IMG/VR virus record: IMGVR_UViG_3300037234_000386
Coordinates: 1 to 64,000 of that record
Length of the DNA: 64,000 nucleotides
Reading direction: 5' to 3' (one strand)
From: a virus
Shown here: one piece after another, positions 1-7,626 of the stretch
Layout of the letters: each line of letters starts with the position of its first letter
How positions within the stretch are numbered: position 1 is the first letter of the stretch
Notes under the pieces: generated by a model
Databases searched by the model: none
Told to the model about the DNA's origin: nothing
What the model saw: the letters and a program-made list of their open reading frames with translations, nothing else
Translations under genes and position numbers: made by a program

Positions 1-146
1 CAAAAGACATTTTAAAAGAGAAGAAATTCACCGTAGAGGTAGCTTACAGCTATGGAGAAAAGATTGTAACCATCAAAACGTTGGCTAATTTAAGTGATGA
101 TTTATTTGAAGACCTTGCACCGATACTAAACAAACACCTAAAATAA
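1..146 (+). CDS. C-terminal part of an unrecognised protein (start outside window)
   Basis: An open frame enters from the left edge (first full codon at base 3) and ends with TAA at 144-146, giving a 47-residue C-terminal fragment rich in Lys, Leu and Asp. It is followed 5 bases later by the next rightward gene, so it looks like the end of the preceding gene of the same operon. No family is recognisable from this fragment. Confidence 0.6.
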   Translation, partial: KDILKEKKFTVEVAYSYGEKIVTIKTLANLSDDLFEDLAPILNKHLK

Positions 147-151
147 TTACT

Positions 152-559
152 ATGAACGCTGAAGATCAATTAGTAATACTTATTGCTATCTGTGTTATTG
201 GAATGATAGCTGTGTATATTTTTAGACAGAAACAGAGAACGAACACTATTCAACAAAAGAGCGAGAAAAGAATACCCACTTGTGTAGCAGGGGGCGAACA
301 CATGAAATACTTAGCCACCCAAACAATAACTATCAAGAAACATTATGTAATTAGATATTATACCAAAGAAGGGACGAGTGATTGTATCTTGAGATGTCCA
401 TTTTATAATGGGCGTTTTGACGAGGCTACAATAGGAAGTATTAGATGTTACATGTGCCCAGACAGAGAGCATGATGATGAATTACAGCAACAGGGATACA
501 TAGTATGCTCAAACAGTGGTTTCCGTAACTATGAAAAAGCTAGAGTACTTAAAAATTGA
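152..559 (+). CDS. Small single-pass membrane protein with Cys-rich C-terminal domain
   Basis: 135 residues. Residues about 7-24 are a hydrophobic stretch (LVILIAICVIGMIAVYIF) followed by basic residues, which suggests one membrane anchor with the rest in the cytoplasm. The remainder contains several cysteines (one early, then the pattern RCPFYNGRF and RCYMCPD) that could bind a metal. Function is not recognised. It is first in a run of small rightward genes leading to the primase-helicase, and its 3' end overlaps the preferred start of the next gene. Confidence 0.6.
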   Translation: MNAEDQLVILIAICVIGMIAVYIFRQKQRTNTIQQKSEKRIPTCVAGGEHMKYLATQTITIKKHYVIRYYTKEGTSDCILRCPFYNGRFDEATIGSIRCYMCPDREHDDELQQQGYIVCSNSGFRNYEKARVLKN

Positions 560-743
560 TGGAATGTTTACAGATATATCAAAAGAACCAAGAACTAGCA
601 AAGGATATTATATAGTATCTGGATTTGTAGGAAAAGAGAAAGTGTTGCTTATGACAGATTATTGGGATGGAAATAAATGGGATAATATTACCAGAGAGGT
701 GTGTTATATCAATATACCACCCTCCCATATAGAAAGAGACTAA
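531..743 (+). CDS. Hypothetical small phage protein
   Basis: The frame opens at 516, but ATG 531 (MKKLEYLKIDG) gives a more typical start with a 29-base overlap of the previous gene; ATG 564 would avoid overlap. The product is about 70 residues, soluble, rich in Tyr, Trp and Lys. No family recognised. Continuous same-strand packing with its neighbours supports it being real. Confidence 0.5.
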   Translation: MKKLEYLKIDGMFTDISKEPRTSKGYYIVSGFVGKEKVLLMTDYWDGNKWDNITREVCYINIPPSHIERD

Positions 744-769
744 GTAAATTATCTAATAAAAACTGAACT

Positions 770-973
770 ATGAAAACTTCAGATGTAAAATGCAATAAGA
801 CCTACATGTTAGGGGATGAGATGGTCACAGTAATCGAAAGGAAACATGGTCGATACACAAACAAACCCAATATGCAATCGGGTGAAATGTTCACAGGGAT
901 GAAAAGAGAGCAAAAGAAATTTCTGTTGAGTAATGGCGAAATTGTAAAGGCTCAAAGATTAACGGAAATATAA
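770..973 (+). CDS. Hypothetical small basic protein
   Basis: 67 residues, basic and soluble, beginning MKTSDVKCNKTYMLG. The spacing and composition resemble a small beta-rich (SH3- or PUA-like) domain, but that is only an impression and no family is recognised. It lies in the rightward early cluster, 22 bases before the ASCH-like gene. Confidence 0.5.
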   Translation: MKTSDVKCNKTYMLGDEMVTVIERKHGRYTNKPNMQSGEMFTGMKREQKKFLLSNGEIVKAQRLTEI

Positions 974-994
974 AAAACACCTAAAGCACAAGCT

Positions 995-1393
995 ATGATA
1001 CTAGGATTTTTAAAGGGCTTTAACGTCAACGGCAGACGTAAGGAAACGGATTTCGAGAATAAGATAAAGAAGGGTATAAAACTCCATACCATTCGGGTTG
1101 ATGGAAAAAACAGGTGGAGAAAGGGAATGAAGATTCATTTCGCCACAGGAAACAGAACCCCTCAGTACAATTGCTTTAAAGAGGGAGTCTGCACAGGAAC
1201 TCAAACTATTGAGATAAGGGATCATTATTCTGTGTTGATAGGAGGCAGAATGCAAACCAACGATCAAATACAAGACATTGCTATAAACGATGGTTTTGAC
1301 ACCATTGAGGACTTTTGGGCATGGTTTGACCAATACACACCATTTACAGGAAAGATTATTCACTGGACTAATATTCGTTACGATGAATTTTAA
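995..1393 (+). CDS. ASCH/PUA-like domain protein
   Basis: 132 residues. The pattern KLHTIR near residues 29-34, then W-RKGMKIHFATG, then IAINDGFDTIEDFWAWF near 89-105 and a closing GKIIHWT is the layout of small ASCH-superfamily proteins (PUA-like fold). ASCH domains are associated with RNA or modified-base binding; some are amidohydrolases. Phages often carry stand-alone versions of unknown role. The start has the AGCTATG context seen repeatedly in this window. The fold is assigned from motif spacing only. Confidence 0.6.
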   Translation: MILGFLKGFNVNGRRKETDFENKIKKGIKLHTIRVDGKNRWRKGMKIHFATGNRTPQYNCFKEGVCTGTQTIEIRDHYSVLIGGRMQTNDQIQDIAINDGFDTIEDFWAWFDQYTPFTGKIIHWTNIRYDEF

Positions 1394-1403
1394 AAGATAA
1401 GCT

Positions 1404-1616
1404 ATGCAAAAGACAGTAAATTGCAAGAATGATACCGGCAGCTATAGTTTTACGATAACGACTTATACCGAAAAAGAAGATTTTGAAAAGGCTCACAAAA
1501 AACACACTTCTTCAAAGATTGCTAAGAGTTGCTTAGGATGGGTTTTTAGAGTAACTGATGGTAAGCGTTTACTAGAACAACACCAATGGTGCTATGGACA
1601 CATAAAGAAGGGATAA
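1404..1616 (+). CDS. Hypothetical small protein
   Basis: 70 residues, basic, with alternating polar and aromatic residues suggesting a small alpha/beta domain; two cysteines are present but no clear zinc pattern. No family recognised. The start has the AGCTATG context, 10 bases after the ASCH-like gene, and the gene ends 3 bases before the next start. Confidence 0.5.
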   Translation: MQKTVNCKNDTGSYSFTITTYTEKEDFEKAHKKHTSSKIAKSCLGWVFRVTDGKRLLEQHQWCYGHIKKG

Positions 1617-1619
1617 ATA

Positions 1620-1883
1620 ATGGAATTAGAATTTACAATACAGGAACTAAAGGATGCAATAAAAGCTACTCATCTTATTAAAATGCAGAATACTATAGAC
1701 GAAGTTATCAAACGCCTTCGCTATATAGAGAAAGAGCACAAGGAGGGTAAAGCTAAGTTTAGTGGAATTGAACATTTAACACTTGTATTACAATCTGGAT
1801 ACATAACAATGAGTATGTATTTAAAGATGCGAGAGATTATAGAAAATCCAGAAACACCTTACGAAATAACAATAAAATCATGA
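1620..1883 (+). CDS. Hypothetical helical protein
   Basis: 87 residues, predicted almost wholly helical (long runs of Lys, Glu, Ile and Leu with heptad-like spacing in residues 1-50). It could be a small coiled-coil or DNA-binding accessory protein. Its stop overlaps the ATG of the next gene (ATGA), which indicates translational coupling with the HTH protein downstream. Confidence 0.5.
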   Translation: MELEFTIQELKDAIKATHLIKMQNTIDEVIKRLRYIEKEHKEGKAKFSGIEHLTLVLQSGYITMSMYLKMREIIENPETPYEITIKS

Positions 1884-2224
1884 TAGAAGAAAGAATAGGA
1901 ATGGAAAACAATGAGATTAAGCTTATCAAGAAGAATGATGAATTAGTTTCAAAGATAATGGAGCAGCGCAAGTTATCGGAAGATAAGGCTCAGTTAGTAA
2001 AGAGCATGATGCGCTATAACATGTGGACAATGAAGCAGTTTTGTGACCTTACGGGTTACAAGGAGAGCACAGTAACCAACCTCACCAGACCATCATACAA
2101 TAAAAACAATGATGTGATTACTCAATTAGACTTTTGTTATCCTCTCAGGTCGTTAGATCGCAAGGGACCAAAATTCATTGTTAGAAACGAGAAGAGTGAA
2201 CAATTCTTACCTAAAGTAGACTAA
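1880..2224 (+). CDS. Helix-turn-helix-like protein upstream of the primase-helicase
   Basis: 114 residues. Around residues 50-70 the stretch MKQFCDLTGYKESTVTNL reads as a helix-turn-helix (first helix, turn at TGY, recognition helix ESTVTNL). It could be a small DNA-binding regulator or replication initiator accessory protein. An internal ATG at 1901 is a possible alternative start. It overlaps the upstream gene by ATGA and lies 3 bases from the primase-helicase, so the three are probably translated together. Confidence 0.55.
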   Translation: MIEERIGMENNEIKLIKKNDELVSKIMEQRKLSEDKAQLVKSMMRYNMWTMKQFCDLTGYKESTVTNLTRPSYNKNNDVITQLDFCYPLRSLDRKGPKFIVRNEKSEQFLPKVD

Positions 2225-2227
2225 AAC

Positions 2228-4255
2228 ATGCCATTAGATTTTTCAGACTTAGGGATAAAGACAAAGAATGCAAAAAGATATGCTACCACGTGTCCAGAGT
2301 GCAGTCACAATAGAAAAAAGCAATCAGCACCATGCTTAACTGTTAACGATGAACCGAACAACAGATGGTATAAGTGCTGGAATTGTGGCTTTAGTGGAAA
2401 TTTAGATGTGCAGGACAAGTACGAAGCGGTCAGAGAGAAAGCCAAGATGCCCAATCTACGGAAAGCATTCACCCAAAAAGCTAAAGCATACATTAAAACT
2501 TGGGGCATTAGTGAAAAGACATTAAAGCATTTTGAAATTTACGAAGGAGTGATATTTGGTAAATTACAACTAAACTTTCCATTTTTCATGCATCATACAT
2601 TAGTAAATGTAAAACATCTAAATGCAGAATGGAAAAAAGGAGACAACTATTCCAAATGGTATCAACTATCCCTTAAAGAAGGGGAAGAGAGAAAGATACT
2701 CCCGTTTGGAATAAACAAGATAAAAACCCACGATGAAGATGGTGTTAAAATACCTAATTTAAGGCTCTTAATTACAGAAGGAGAAAAAGATTGTGTCACA
2801 TTTTTCGAGTGTGAATACGAAAATGTAATATCAGTTCCACAAGGAGCACCTTCACTTAACGCCAAAGATTTTAAGAAAGAATTTGCATGGTTAAATGATC
2901 CATATGTAAAAACTATCTTGGATGAAGTAGAATATTTCTATTTAGCCGTAGACGCAGATGAACCGGGTAAAAAGCTTTGCCATCATCTATCTGAAATACT
3001 AGGCAAAGAAAAATGTAGAATAATTCAATACCCCACAGGATACAAAGATATTAACGAAGTATTCATGGGCGATGAAAAAAAGGGACTAAAAGCATTGGGC
3101 AAAGATGGAGTTGACGAGTGTTATAAAAACATAAAATCTATTGCTATCAAGGGAATAATTAGGATTCATGAAGTTTATGACAAGATACTTGAAATAAGAA
3201 AGAATGGATTTGTTCCAGGATTTGGAGTTGGGGATAAAGATGTAGATTATCTTTTCACGATGAAGAGAAAGCTTTTGATGGTAATTACAGGCGTACCAGG
3301 GGCGGGTAAGAGCGTTTGGGCAAGGTGGTGGATTGTTAAAATGATAATTCACAATGTTGACTTGGACTTAAAATGGGCAATGTTTACACCAGAAAACAGA
3401 CCAGTAGAGAGGGAATATGCCAAAATACTAGAAGTTTTCACAGGGCAATTGCTAAAAGAGGATTCACACAATAGCATGAGTGATGATGTGCTAAGAAAAG
3501 CTTCTAGATGGATACATAAGCACATAATGATAATAGCTCCAGACAAATACAACCACGAATCTTTTGGAGGAACGGTTAATAATGATAACCACAATACTCT
3601 TGATTCTATTCATAAATACGTAATCTATTTAAAGAAGACAGAAAATATTTTTGGTTACATGATCGATGCTTGGAATAAGATAGAACACGAACAACCAAAA
3701 AATCAAACCGAAACACAATTTATAAGCAAACAGTTAGATAAGGTTCTTTCGTTTGGGGATTATTGGGATGTAGCAACTATTATAATAGCTCATCCTACAA
3801 AAATAGAGATGGTGGGAGAAAACTTTAAAATGCCTTCTCTTTATAGCATAAAGGGATCTTCAGCATGGAAAGAAAAAACAGATATTGGTGTAATCATACA
3901 TCGTTATAAGATGAAGAAGTTATCTGCAAAAGAAGCAATGGAGAAGGGTATTGACTTAGCTTCATGCGATGATGATGAAAAATGGGAAGTTATGCCAAAG
4001 GCACCTAATATTATATTTACGGAAAAAATTAAATTTGAAGAAACTGGGCATGAGAGCAGGGTAAAGATGGAGATGAGGGGATTTGGACAGTTCTTCGTAA
4101 TAAAGAATGGAGATCAAAAATCACTACCTCCACCAGAAGAGCCTAAAAAAAACACCAATAAAAGCAAGCAGCAAAAGATTGAGCACCCTGATTCTAGAAC
4201 GGAGTCTGTAGCTAAGGTATTTGACGATGATGAATGGGATGATTTGCCTTTCTAG
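2228..4255 (+). CDS. Bifunctional DNA primase-helicase (T7 gp4 type)
   Basis: 675 residues. It would make RNA primers and unwind the replication fork. A zinc-binding module has Cys22-x2-Cys25 and Cys50-x2-Cys53. A TOPRIM-like segment follows (LLITEGEKDC near 180; AVDADEPG near 240, supplying acidic metal ligands). The RecA-like helicase core carries Walker A GVPGAGKS near residues 354-361 and later motifs (MFTPENRP; IIIAHPTK). This order matches T7 gp4/Twinkle-type primase-helicases and the length is normal. The last 50 residues are Lys/Pro-rich then strongly acidic, similar to the acidic tail of gp4-like proteins that contacts other replisome parts (inference). Confidence 0.9.
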   Translation: MPLDFSDLGIKTKNAKRYATTCPECSHNRKKQSAPCLTVNDEPNNRWYKCWNCGFSGNLDVQDKYEAVREKAKMPNLRKAFTQKAKAYIKTWGISEKTLKHFEIYEGVIFGKLQLNFPFFMHHTLVNVKHLNAEWKKGDNYSKWYQLSLKEGEERKILPFGINKIKTHDEDGVKIPNLRLLITEGEKDCVTFFECEYENVISVPQGAPSLNAKDFKKEFAWLNDPYVKTILDEVEYFYLAVDADEPGKKLCHHLSEILGKEKCRIIQYPTGYKDINEVFMGDEKKGLKALGKDGVDECYKNIKSIAIKGIIRIHEVYDKILEIRKNGFVPGFGVGDKDVDYLFTMKRKLLMVITGVPGAGKSVWARWWIVKMIIHNVDLDLKWAMFTPENRPVEREYAKILEVFTGQLLKEDSHNSMSDDVLRKASRWIHKHIMIIAPDKYNHESFGGTVNNDNHNTLDSIHKYVIYLKKTENIFGYMIDAWNKIEHEQPKNQTETQFISKQLDKVLSFGDYWDVATIIIAHPTKIEMVGENFKMPSLYSIKGSSAWKEKTDIGVIIHRYKMKKLSAKEAMEKGIDLASCDDDEKWEVMPKAPNIIFTEKIKFEETGHESRVKMEMRGFGQFFVIKNGDQKSLPPPEEPKKNTNKSKQQKIEHPDSRTESVAKVFDDDEWDDLPF

Positions 4256-4448
4256 CGCAGCAATAACCGAAACTAAAGCGTTTGGCGTAGTTGAGGTAAT
4301 GGAATGTAACGTTTAGCTAAGAATTGAAGCGGCTAAACTCGCAGTATTTAACGAATAGAGACTAATTAAATTGATTAATACAAACCTAGGCATGCGACAA
4401 CCCCGCTTTTATTTTTAGCTGTTGTTATAGCCTGTATTTTAGAAGATT
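4256..4448 (+). repeat. Spacer with two inverted repeats at the left edge of the cassette-like array
   Basis: A 193-base non-coding spacer between the primase-helicase and a small gene. It contains a perfect 7-base inverted repeat GTTTAGC ... GCTAAAC directly after a TAAC. Further right is a GGC...ACAAC ... GTTGT...GCC hairpin around 4390-4432. The TAACG motif right after a gene and a GTTGTTATA motif shortly before the next start recur in other spacers of this region. Confidence 0.45.
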
Positions 4449-4733
4449 ATGAAAACGAAAAGAATTTGGAAATTTGAATTAGAGACTACCGACAGACAAA
4501 CTGTAGCAATGCCAGAAAATGCGGAAATACTAACAGTGCAGACGCAAAATGAAACACCTTGCATATGGGCTATAGTTGAGCCTGAAAACAAGAAAGTAAG
4601 GCGAGTGTTTGAAATATTTGGCACAGGAAACCAAGTAAATTGTAATGAAGATACCGAGCGAAACTATATAGGTACATACCAATTGAGACAAGGTAGCTTA
4701 GTGTTTCATTTATTTGAAGATACCGCAATATAG
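4449..4733 (+). CDS. DUF7352-like small protein
   Basis: 94 residues. The pattern IWKFELETTDRQTVAMPENA, then AEILTVQTQ, then PCIWAIVEP, then FEIFGTGNQV and a final Y-IGTYQLRQGSLVFHLFE is a widespread small phage/bacterial family that I recall as DUF7352; the number is from memory. Function is unknown and the fold is probably all-beta. Non-coding spacers with inverted repeats flank it on both sides, so it looks like the first cassette of the array. Confidence 0.6.
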   Translation: MKTKRIWKFELETTDRQTVAMPENAEILTVQTQNETPCIWAIVEPENKKVRRVFEIFGTGNQVNCNEDTERNYIGTYQLRQGSLVFHLFEDTAI

Positions 4734-4811
4734 GCTATAACGTGTGCATAAACCAAGTACGCAAGTTTAGATAGAATTATAATTGAAATACTAATTAAAA
4801 ATAAAAAAGCG

Positions 4812-5144
4812 ATGGATTTTAAAAAAGAAATTATTAAGATTATGGTAGATGCTCAAGAAAAAGTAAAGATGGGCAGCGATGGTGATTACAGCCAAGAGGT
4901 TGCAGTATTAGCCGATGATTATGATGATGTAGCGGGAAAAATATATGAAGGACTTATAAAAAAGCTACAACACCACAGAGACACTACTATTGGCTTATAT
5001 GCTACTGATAAAGAAATAGGAAAACTCCTTCATTTATTTTGGCAAAGCAGCTCAGACGCTTGCCCATTAGAATGCGGCGAGGCTGAAAAGCAAGAGATTG
5101 AATTTGAGAAATGGGTTAAGGGTATTAGTTTTAGAATTGATTAA
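4812..5144 (+). CDS. Hypothetical cassette protein
   Basis: 110 residues, acidic and largely helical, beginning MDFKKEIIKIMVDAQEKVKMG. No family recognised and no membrane segment. The start has the AAGCGATGG context shared with three other genes of this array (6278, 8293, 8779), which suggests a common translation signal. It is preceded by a 78-base spacer with a TATAACG motif just after the upstream stop. Confidence 0.5.
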   Translation: MDFKKEIIKIMVDAQEKVKMGSDGDYSQEVAVLADDYDDVAGKIYEGLIKKLQHHRDTTIGLYATDKEIGKLLHLFWQSSSDACPLECGEAEKQEIEFEKWVKGISFRID

Positions 5145-5148
5145 GCGT

Positions 5149-5172
5149 GTAGGCTTTTATTTTTAATTGCCT
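5149..5172 (+). repeat. AGGC/GCCT hairpin, first copy
   Basis: Starts 5 bases after a stop codon. The sequence runs GTAGGC, an AT-rich middle, then GCCT, so it can form a small hairpin. A nearly identical copy occurs at 9086-9110, also just after a gene end. The shared position and sequence mark them as members of the same spacer family. No T-run follows, so it is not a standard terminator. Confidence 0.5.
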
Positions 5173-5253
5173 AAATAACCTAAGAACTTAAATTGAAAAC
5201 AACCCTAAGTATTGGGTTTGATGCGTTGTTATAAACTTTTAAAAAATACCCTT

Positions 5254-5394
5254 ATGGAAACTAAATACAGAGTGAGAATATTTCAAGATAACACTTATGA
5301 AGTTATAGAAAAAGAAACAGGCGACAGTATGTTTCAAGGAACATTAGCTGATTGCGAAGCGTGGATTAGATTAGAAGTAGGCGGGTATTTTTAA
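5254..5394 (+). CDS. Very small hypothetical cassette protein
   Basis: 46 residues from ATG 5254 (METKYRVRIFQDNTYEV). Frame-open ATGs further left fall in the structured spacer, so 5254 is preferred. The product looks like a small antiparallel beta hairpin plus helix: YRVRIFQDNTYEV, then E-KETGDSMFQGT, then LADCEAWI. It recalls small phage proteins that display query-like KYRV...G.F.T..eae.WI patterns, but no function is known. Confidence 0.55.
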   Translation: METKYRVRIFQDNTYEVIEKETGDSMFQGTLADCEAWIRLEVGGYF

Positions 5395-5468
5395 TTGTTT
5401 TATAATGGCAAGTATAAGAATAGTGGCGTAATTAATAGAATAAATTTAACTTAAAAACAAATATTGAT

Positions 5469-5786
5469 ATGAAAAAAATAAACTTTAAGAACCTAAGTAT
5501 TAGACATTATTTTTATATAGTGTTAAAAGCTTTTATTCAATTTCAGATTAACAATGGAATGTTTAAGCATCAATATTGCTTCGAGCGGGGGCAATGGCTT
5601 AAATACAATTGGAAAGCTAAAATAATGATTGATACTGCAATTAAAGATAAGCTTCACCCGAGGCAATTTTATAGATACTTATATAAATATCCAGATAGGA
5701 ATGTGGAATTTGACAACGAAGATAGCTGCTCTGCATTTTGGGTGCGAGGGCTTTACTTTTGGGAAAAGAAACCTAATTGCTTTTAA
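5469..5786 (+). CDS. Hypothetical basic cassette protein
   Basis: 105 residues, strongly basic and aromatic (many Lys, Tyr, Phe and Trp), beginning MKKINFKNLSIRHYFY. No membrane segment or metal site is obvious. It might bind nucleic acid, judging only by composition. No family recognised. Its spacer on the right contains the perfect 10-base inverted repeat at 5872-5912. Confidence 0.45.
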   Translation: MKKINFKNLSIRHYFYIVLKAFIQFQINNGMFKHQYCFERGQWLKYNWKAKIMIDTAIKDKLHPRQFYRYLYKYPDRNVEFDNEDSCSAFWVRGLYFWEKKPNCF

Positions 5787-5871
5787 TGGTAAATGTATGA
5801 AACGGTGGGATTTGAAACACGAAACCGACAAATAAAATATAAATTTAAACAAAGCTAGTGGGCTAATAATT

Positions 5872-5912
5872 GCACCTTAACCCCACTGTTTTATGACATA
5901 TTGTTAAGGTGC
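5872..5912 (+). repeat. Perfect 10-base inverted repeat, attC-like
   Basis: Arms GCACCTTAAC (5872-5881) and GTTAAGGTGC (5903-5912) are perfectly complementary across a 21-base loop. The right arm starts GTTAAG, close to the integron core consensus GTTRRRY, and ends 10 bases before the next ATG. The left arm carries the complementary TTAAC. No T-run follows, so this is not a simple terminator. Confidence 0.6.
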
Positions 5913-5922
5913 GTTATTTATT

Positions 5923-6144
5923 ATGAAAAATGCAACTGCTGAAATTCATTTGAGTATGAATGTTGAATGCCCCCATTGTGAGGATGACATAAATTTACTT
6001 GAATTAACTGAACTGACGGATGACGGATGGATTTATAATAAAACAATGCCTGATGACCGAACATGGGGTTGTGAGGATTTTAGATACAAGCTACAATGTC
6101 CAAGCTGTAAAGAAAATTTTATGATTAAGGATGTAATTTATTAA
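5923..6144 (+). CDS. Zinc-ribbon-like cassette protein
   Basis: 73 residues with two CxxC pairs (CPHC near residue 16 and CPSC near 60), the classic layout of a small zinc ribbon. Such proteins can bind nucleic acid or act in protein complexes; nothing narrower can be said. It is bracketed by two strong inverted repeats (5872-5912 and 6146-6217) with cognate GTTA boxes, so it is the most cassette-like unit of the array. Confidence 0.6.
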   Translation: MKNATAEIHLSMNVECPHCEDDINLLELTELTDDGWIYNKTMPDDRTWGCEDFRYKLQCPSCKENFMIKDVIY

Positions 6145-6145
6145 T

Positions 6146-6217
6146 GCACCCTAACGATGGTTGTAAGATTTCGTTGTTTTTCACAATGAATTTTACAACG
6201 TGTTAGCTGACTGGTGC
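6146..6217 (+). repeat. Integron attC-like folded site
   Basis: Nested complementary blocks: GCACC 6146-6150 with GGTGC 6213-6217; CTAAC 6151-6155 with GTTAG 6202-6206; GTTGTAA 6160-6166 with TTACAAC 6193-6199. The CTAACG start, GTTAGC end, two paired boxes per arm, short asymmetric spacers and a variable central loop are the architecture of attC sites (R'', L'', loop, L', R'). It starts 2 bases after the stop of the preceding gene, as attC sites do in cassettes. No T-run follows. Confidence 0.6.
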
Positions 6218-6277
6218 GAATAATTTAGTACAAACTTAAATACGAAAAACAAACAAAAATATTTTAAATTTTTAGCG

Positions 6278-6862
6278 ATGGAAGAAAAAATACTGTATTG
6301 TGGGATGGCAGATGATATTCTGACACCAATGATTTTAGTCCCAAATTTTACTAATCTTTTTGTGATTGACATATTTGATATTGCTTTTGCGAAAGAAAGA
6401 ACTTGGGATGGACAGAAAAAAGATATACTACAATGTTTGAAAAATGGCAATAATGAAAAATCGCATCATAGAGAAGTTTATTTGTATTATGACAAAAGTA
6501 CACCAACATATTCAATAGATGAGAGATGCGACATAATAGAGGAAGTTGAGAATGGTAAAATTTGGAGAGTAAAATTTACATATAATGACATTGAAAGGCA
6601 GTTGATTTATTTCCATCACACAAATTTTATTGCAAATTGGGATAATGAAATTAAAGATATTTCTCATCTAATGTGTATGGGTGCAGAATTCCCAATAGAA
6701 AAAAAAGTACTCAATAAAATGATAAAGGAAAGATGCAATGAGAAATGCAAATTTTTCGACCAATTTGCAGAATTTGACAATACGATAAAGGCAAATGCAA
6801 TAGGAAGAGATATTTTTATCAATGACTTAGAAAATGTATTATGTGCGGTGGGGAAAATTTAA
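6278..6862 (+). CDS. Hypothetical protein, weak Rossmann-like N-terminus
   Basis: 194 residues, the largest product of the array. The N-terminus YCGMADDILTPMILVPNFTN, then LFVIDIFD recalls the beta-loop-alpha plus acidic second strand of class I methyltransferase-like folds, but the canonical GxGxG is absent, so this is weak. Several Cys and His follow without a clear motif. The start has the TAGCGATGG context shared with other array genes. No function assigned. Confidence 0.45.
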   Translation: MEEKILYCGMADDILTPMILVPNFTNLFVIDIFDIAFAKERTWDGQKKDILQCLKNGNNEKSHHREVYLYYDKSTPTYSIDERCDIIEEVENGKIWRVKFTYNDIERQLIYFHHTNFIANWDNEIKDISHLMCMGAEFPIEKKVLNKMIKERCNEKCKFFDQFAEFDNTIKANAIGRDIFINDLENVLCAVGKI

Positions 6863-6882
6863 AATATTTTGAACCGAAATGT

Positions 6883-6945
6883 TAATACGAAGAACGAACG
6901 TAGCACTTGCAGCTAATGGACAAGGCTAAGATTAGTTGCGTATTA
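6883..6945 (+). repeat. Inverted-repeat spacer between cassettes
   Basis: TAATACG (6883-6889) pairs perfectly with CGTATTA (6939-6945). GCAGCTAAT (6909-6917) pairs with ATTAGTTGC (6931-6939) except for one wobble. The stems are separated by a long left spacer and none on the right, an asymmetry again reminiscent of attC sites. It lies wholly between two unrelated small genes and has no T-run. Confidence 0.5.
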
Positions 6946-6971
6946 TTAAAAAACAAATAAAATAAGTACAT

Positions 6972-7262
6972 ATGAGTAATTTAACAGAAGACCAAATAAA
7001 TGCAGTAATTGATTGGATGAATAACTGGGAACAATTGAAAGATACTGTAATTCCGATACGTTTCAAAGAGGATTGGACTAAGCAATTAAATTTAGCTGAT
7101 GTTAACCACAGTATTTTTAAACCACCATTAGGATTGAAACCTAAATTTATACACGACCAACATCGACAAAGTGAAATAATGGCTGCAATAGCAAGATATT
7201 TAGATGTAGGTAAAACACCACCTAAAGAATGGGCGATTGAATTTGCCTCATATTGTGGTTAA
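6972..7262 (+). CDS. Hypothetical cassette protein
   Basis: 96 residues, helical, beginning MSNLTEDQINAVIDWMNNWEQLKD. A Trp/Pro-rich middle is followed by a helix ending in WAIEFASYCG. It resembles small phage proteins found near replication genes, but I cannot name a family. Its TAA lies inside a GGTTAA/TTAACC inverted repeat (7257-7262 and 7289-7294). Confidence 0.45.
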   Translation: MSNLTEDQINAVIDWMNNWEQLKDTVIPIRFKEDWTKQLNLADVNHSIFKPPLGLKPKFIHDQHRQSEIMAAIARYLDVGKTPPKEWAIEFASYCG

Positions 7263-7294
7263 CGTGTTGTATAAACTCAGTAACGTAATTAACC
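7257..7294 (+). repeat. Short inverted repeat overlapping a stop codon
   Basis: GGTTAA (7257-7262) and TTAACC (7289-7294) are complementary, with TAACGTGTTGTATAAAC right after the left arm. That motif resembles the GTTGTTATAAAC end of the spacer before 5254. The stem is short, so this is a weak member of the spacer family. Confidence 0.35.
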
Positions 7295-7357
7295 GCAACC
7301 GCTCAATTGAAAAACTACTGATTCCGTTTTTATTTTTTAGGGAGGGTTTTATTTTTT

Positions 7358-7407
7358 TTACCTTTATATTAGGATAATAAATATATTACCCTTATATTTG
7401 GGTATAA
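7358..7407 (+). promoter_or_regulatory. Two tandem operator-like dyads over a promoter -7 box
   Basis: Two similar dyads lie in tandem: 7358-7377 (TTACC ... GGATAA) and 7386-7407 (TTACCC ... GGGTATAA), each with an 8-9 base AT-rich centre. The second contains TATATTTG (7393-7400), matching the Bacteroidota -7 box TAnnTTTG; no good -33 TTTG is visible. They sit just upstream of a two-gene unit whose second product is HTH-like, so autoregulation is a reasonable inference. Confidence 0.5.
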
Positions 7408-7422
7408 TTAAAAAGCTAAAAA

Positions 7423-7623
7423 ATGAATTACGTAAAAACAATAAAGACAACACTTAGAAAAACTAACAACACTTCAGGGGCTATGGATGATTATTTTACC
7501 TCTAAAAAGGAATTGGATAAAATTGATTTAGCTTTTTATAAAAGTGGAAGTTTAATATTTATAGAAGATGAAAATCAAGTTTATAGAATACACCAAAAAG
7601 AAGTTTTAACGCTTAAAAAATAA
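7423..7623 (+). CDS. Small hypothetical protein, first gene of a two-gene unit
   Basis: 66 residues, beginning MNYVKTIKTTLRKTNNTSG and ending in a beta-rich stretch (SLIFIEDENQVYRIHQKEVLTL). It is encoded 3 bases before the HTH protein gene and behind operator-like dyads, so the pair could be a repressor unit or a toxin-antitoxin-like pair. The family itself is not recognised. Confidence 0.5.
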   Translation: MNYVKTIKTTLRKTNNTSGAMDDYFTSKKELDKIDLAFYKSGSLIFIEDENQVYRIHQKEVLTLKK

Positions 7624-7626
7624 ATA

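Noticed and set aside
1010-1426. 138-codon leftward open frame
   Set aside because: It lies opposite the ASCH-like gene and has unlikely Cys/Ser/Leu-rich composition; the rightward frame fits its neighbours better.
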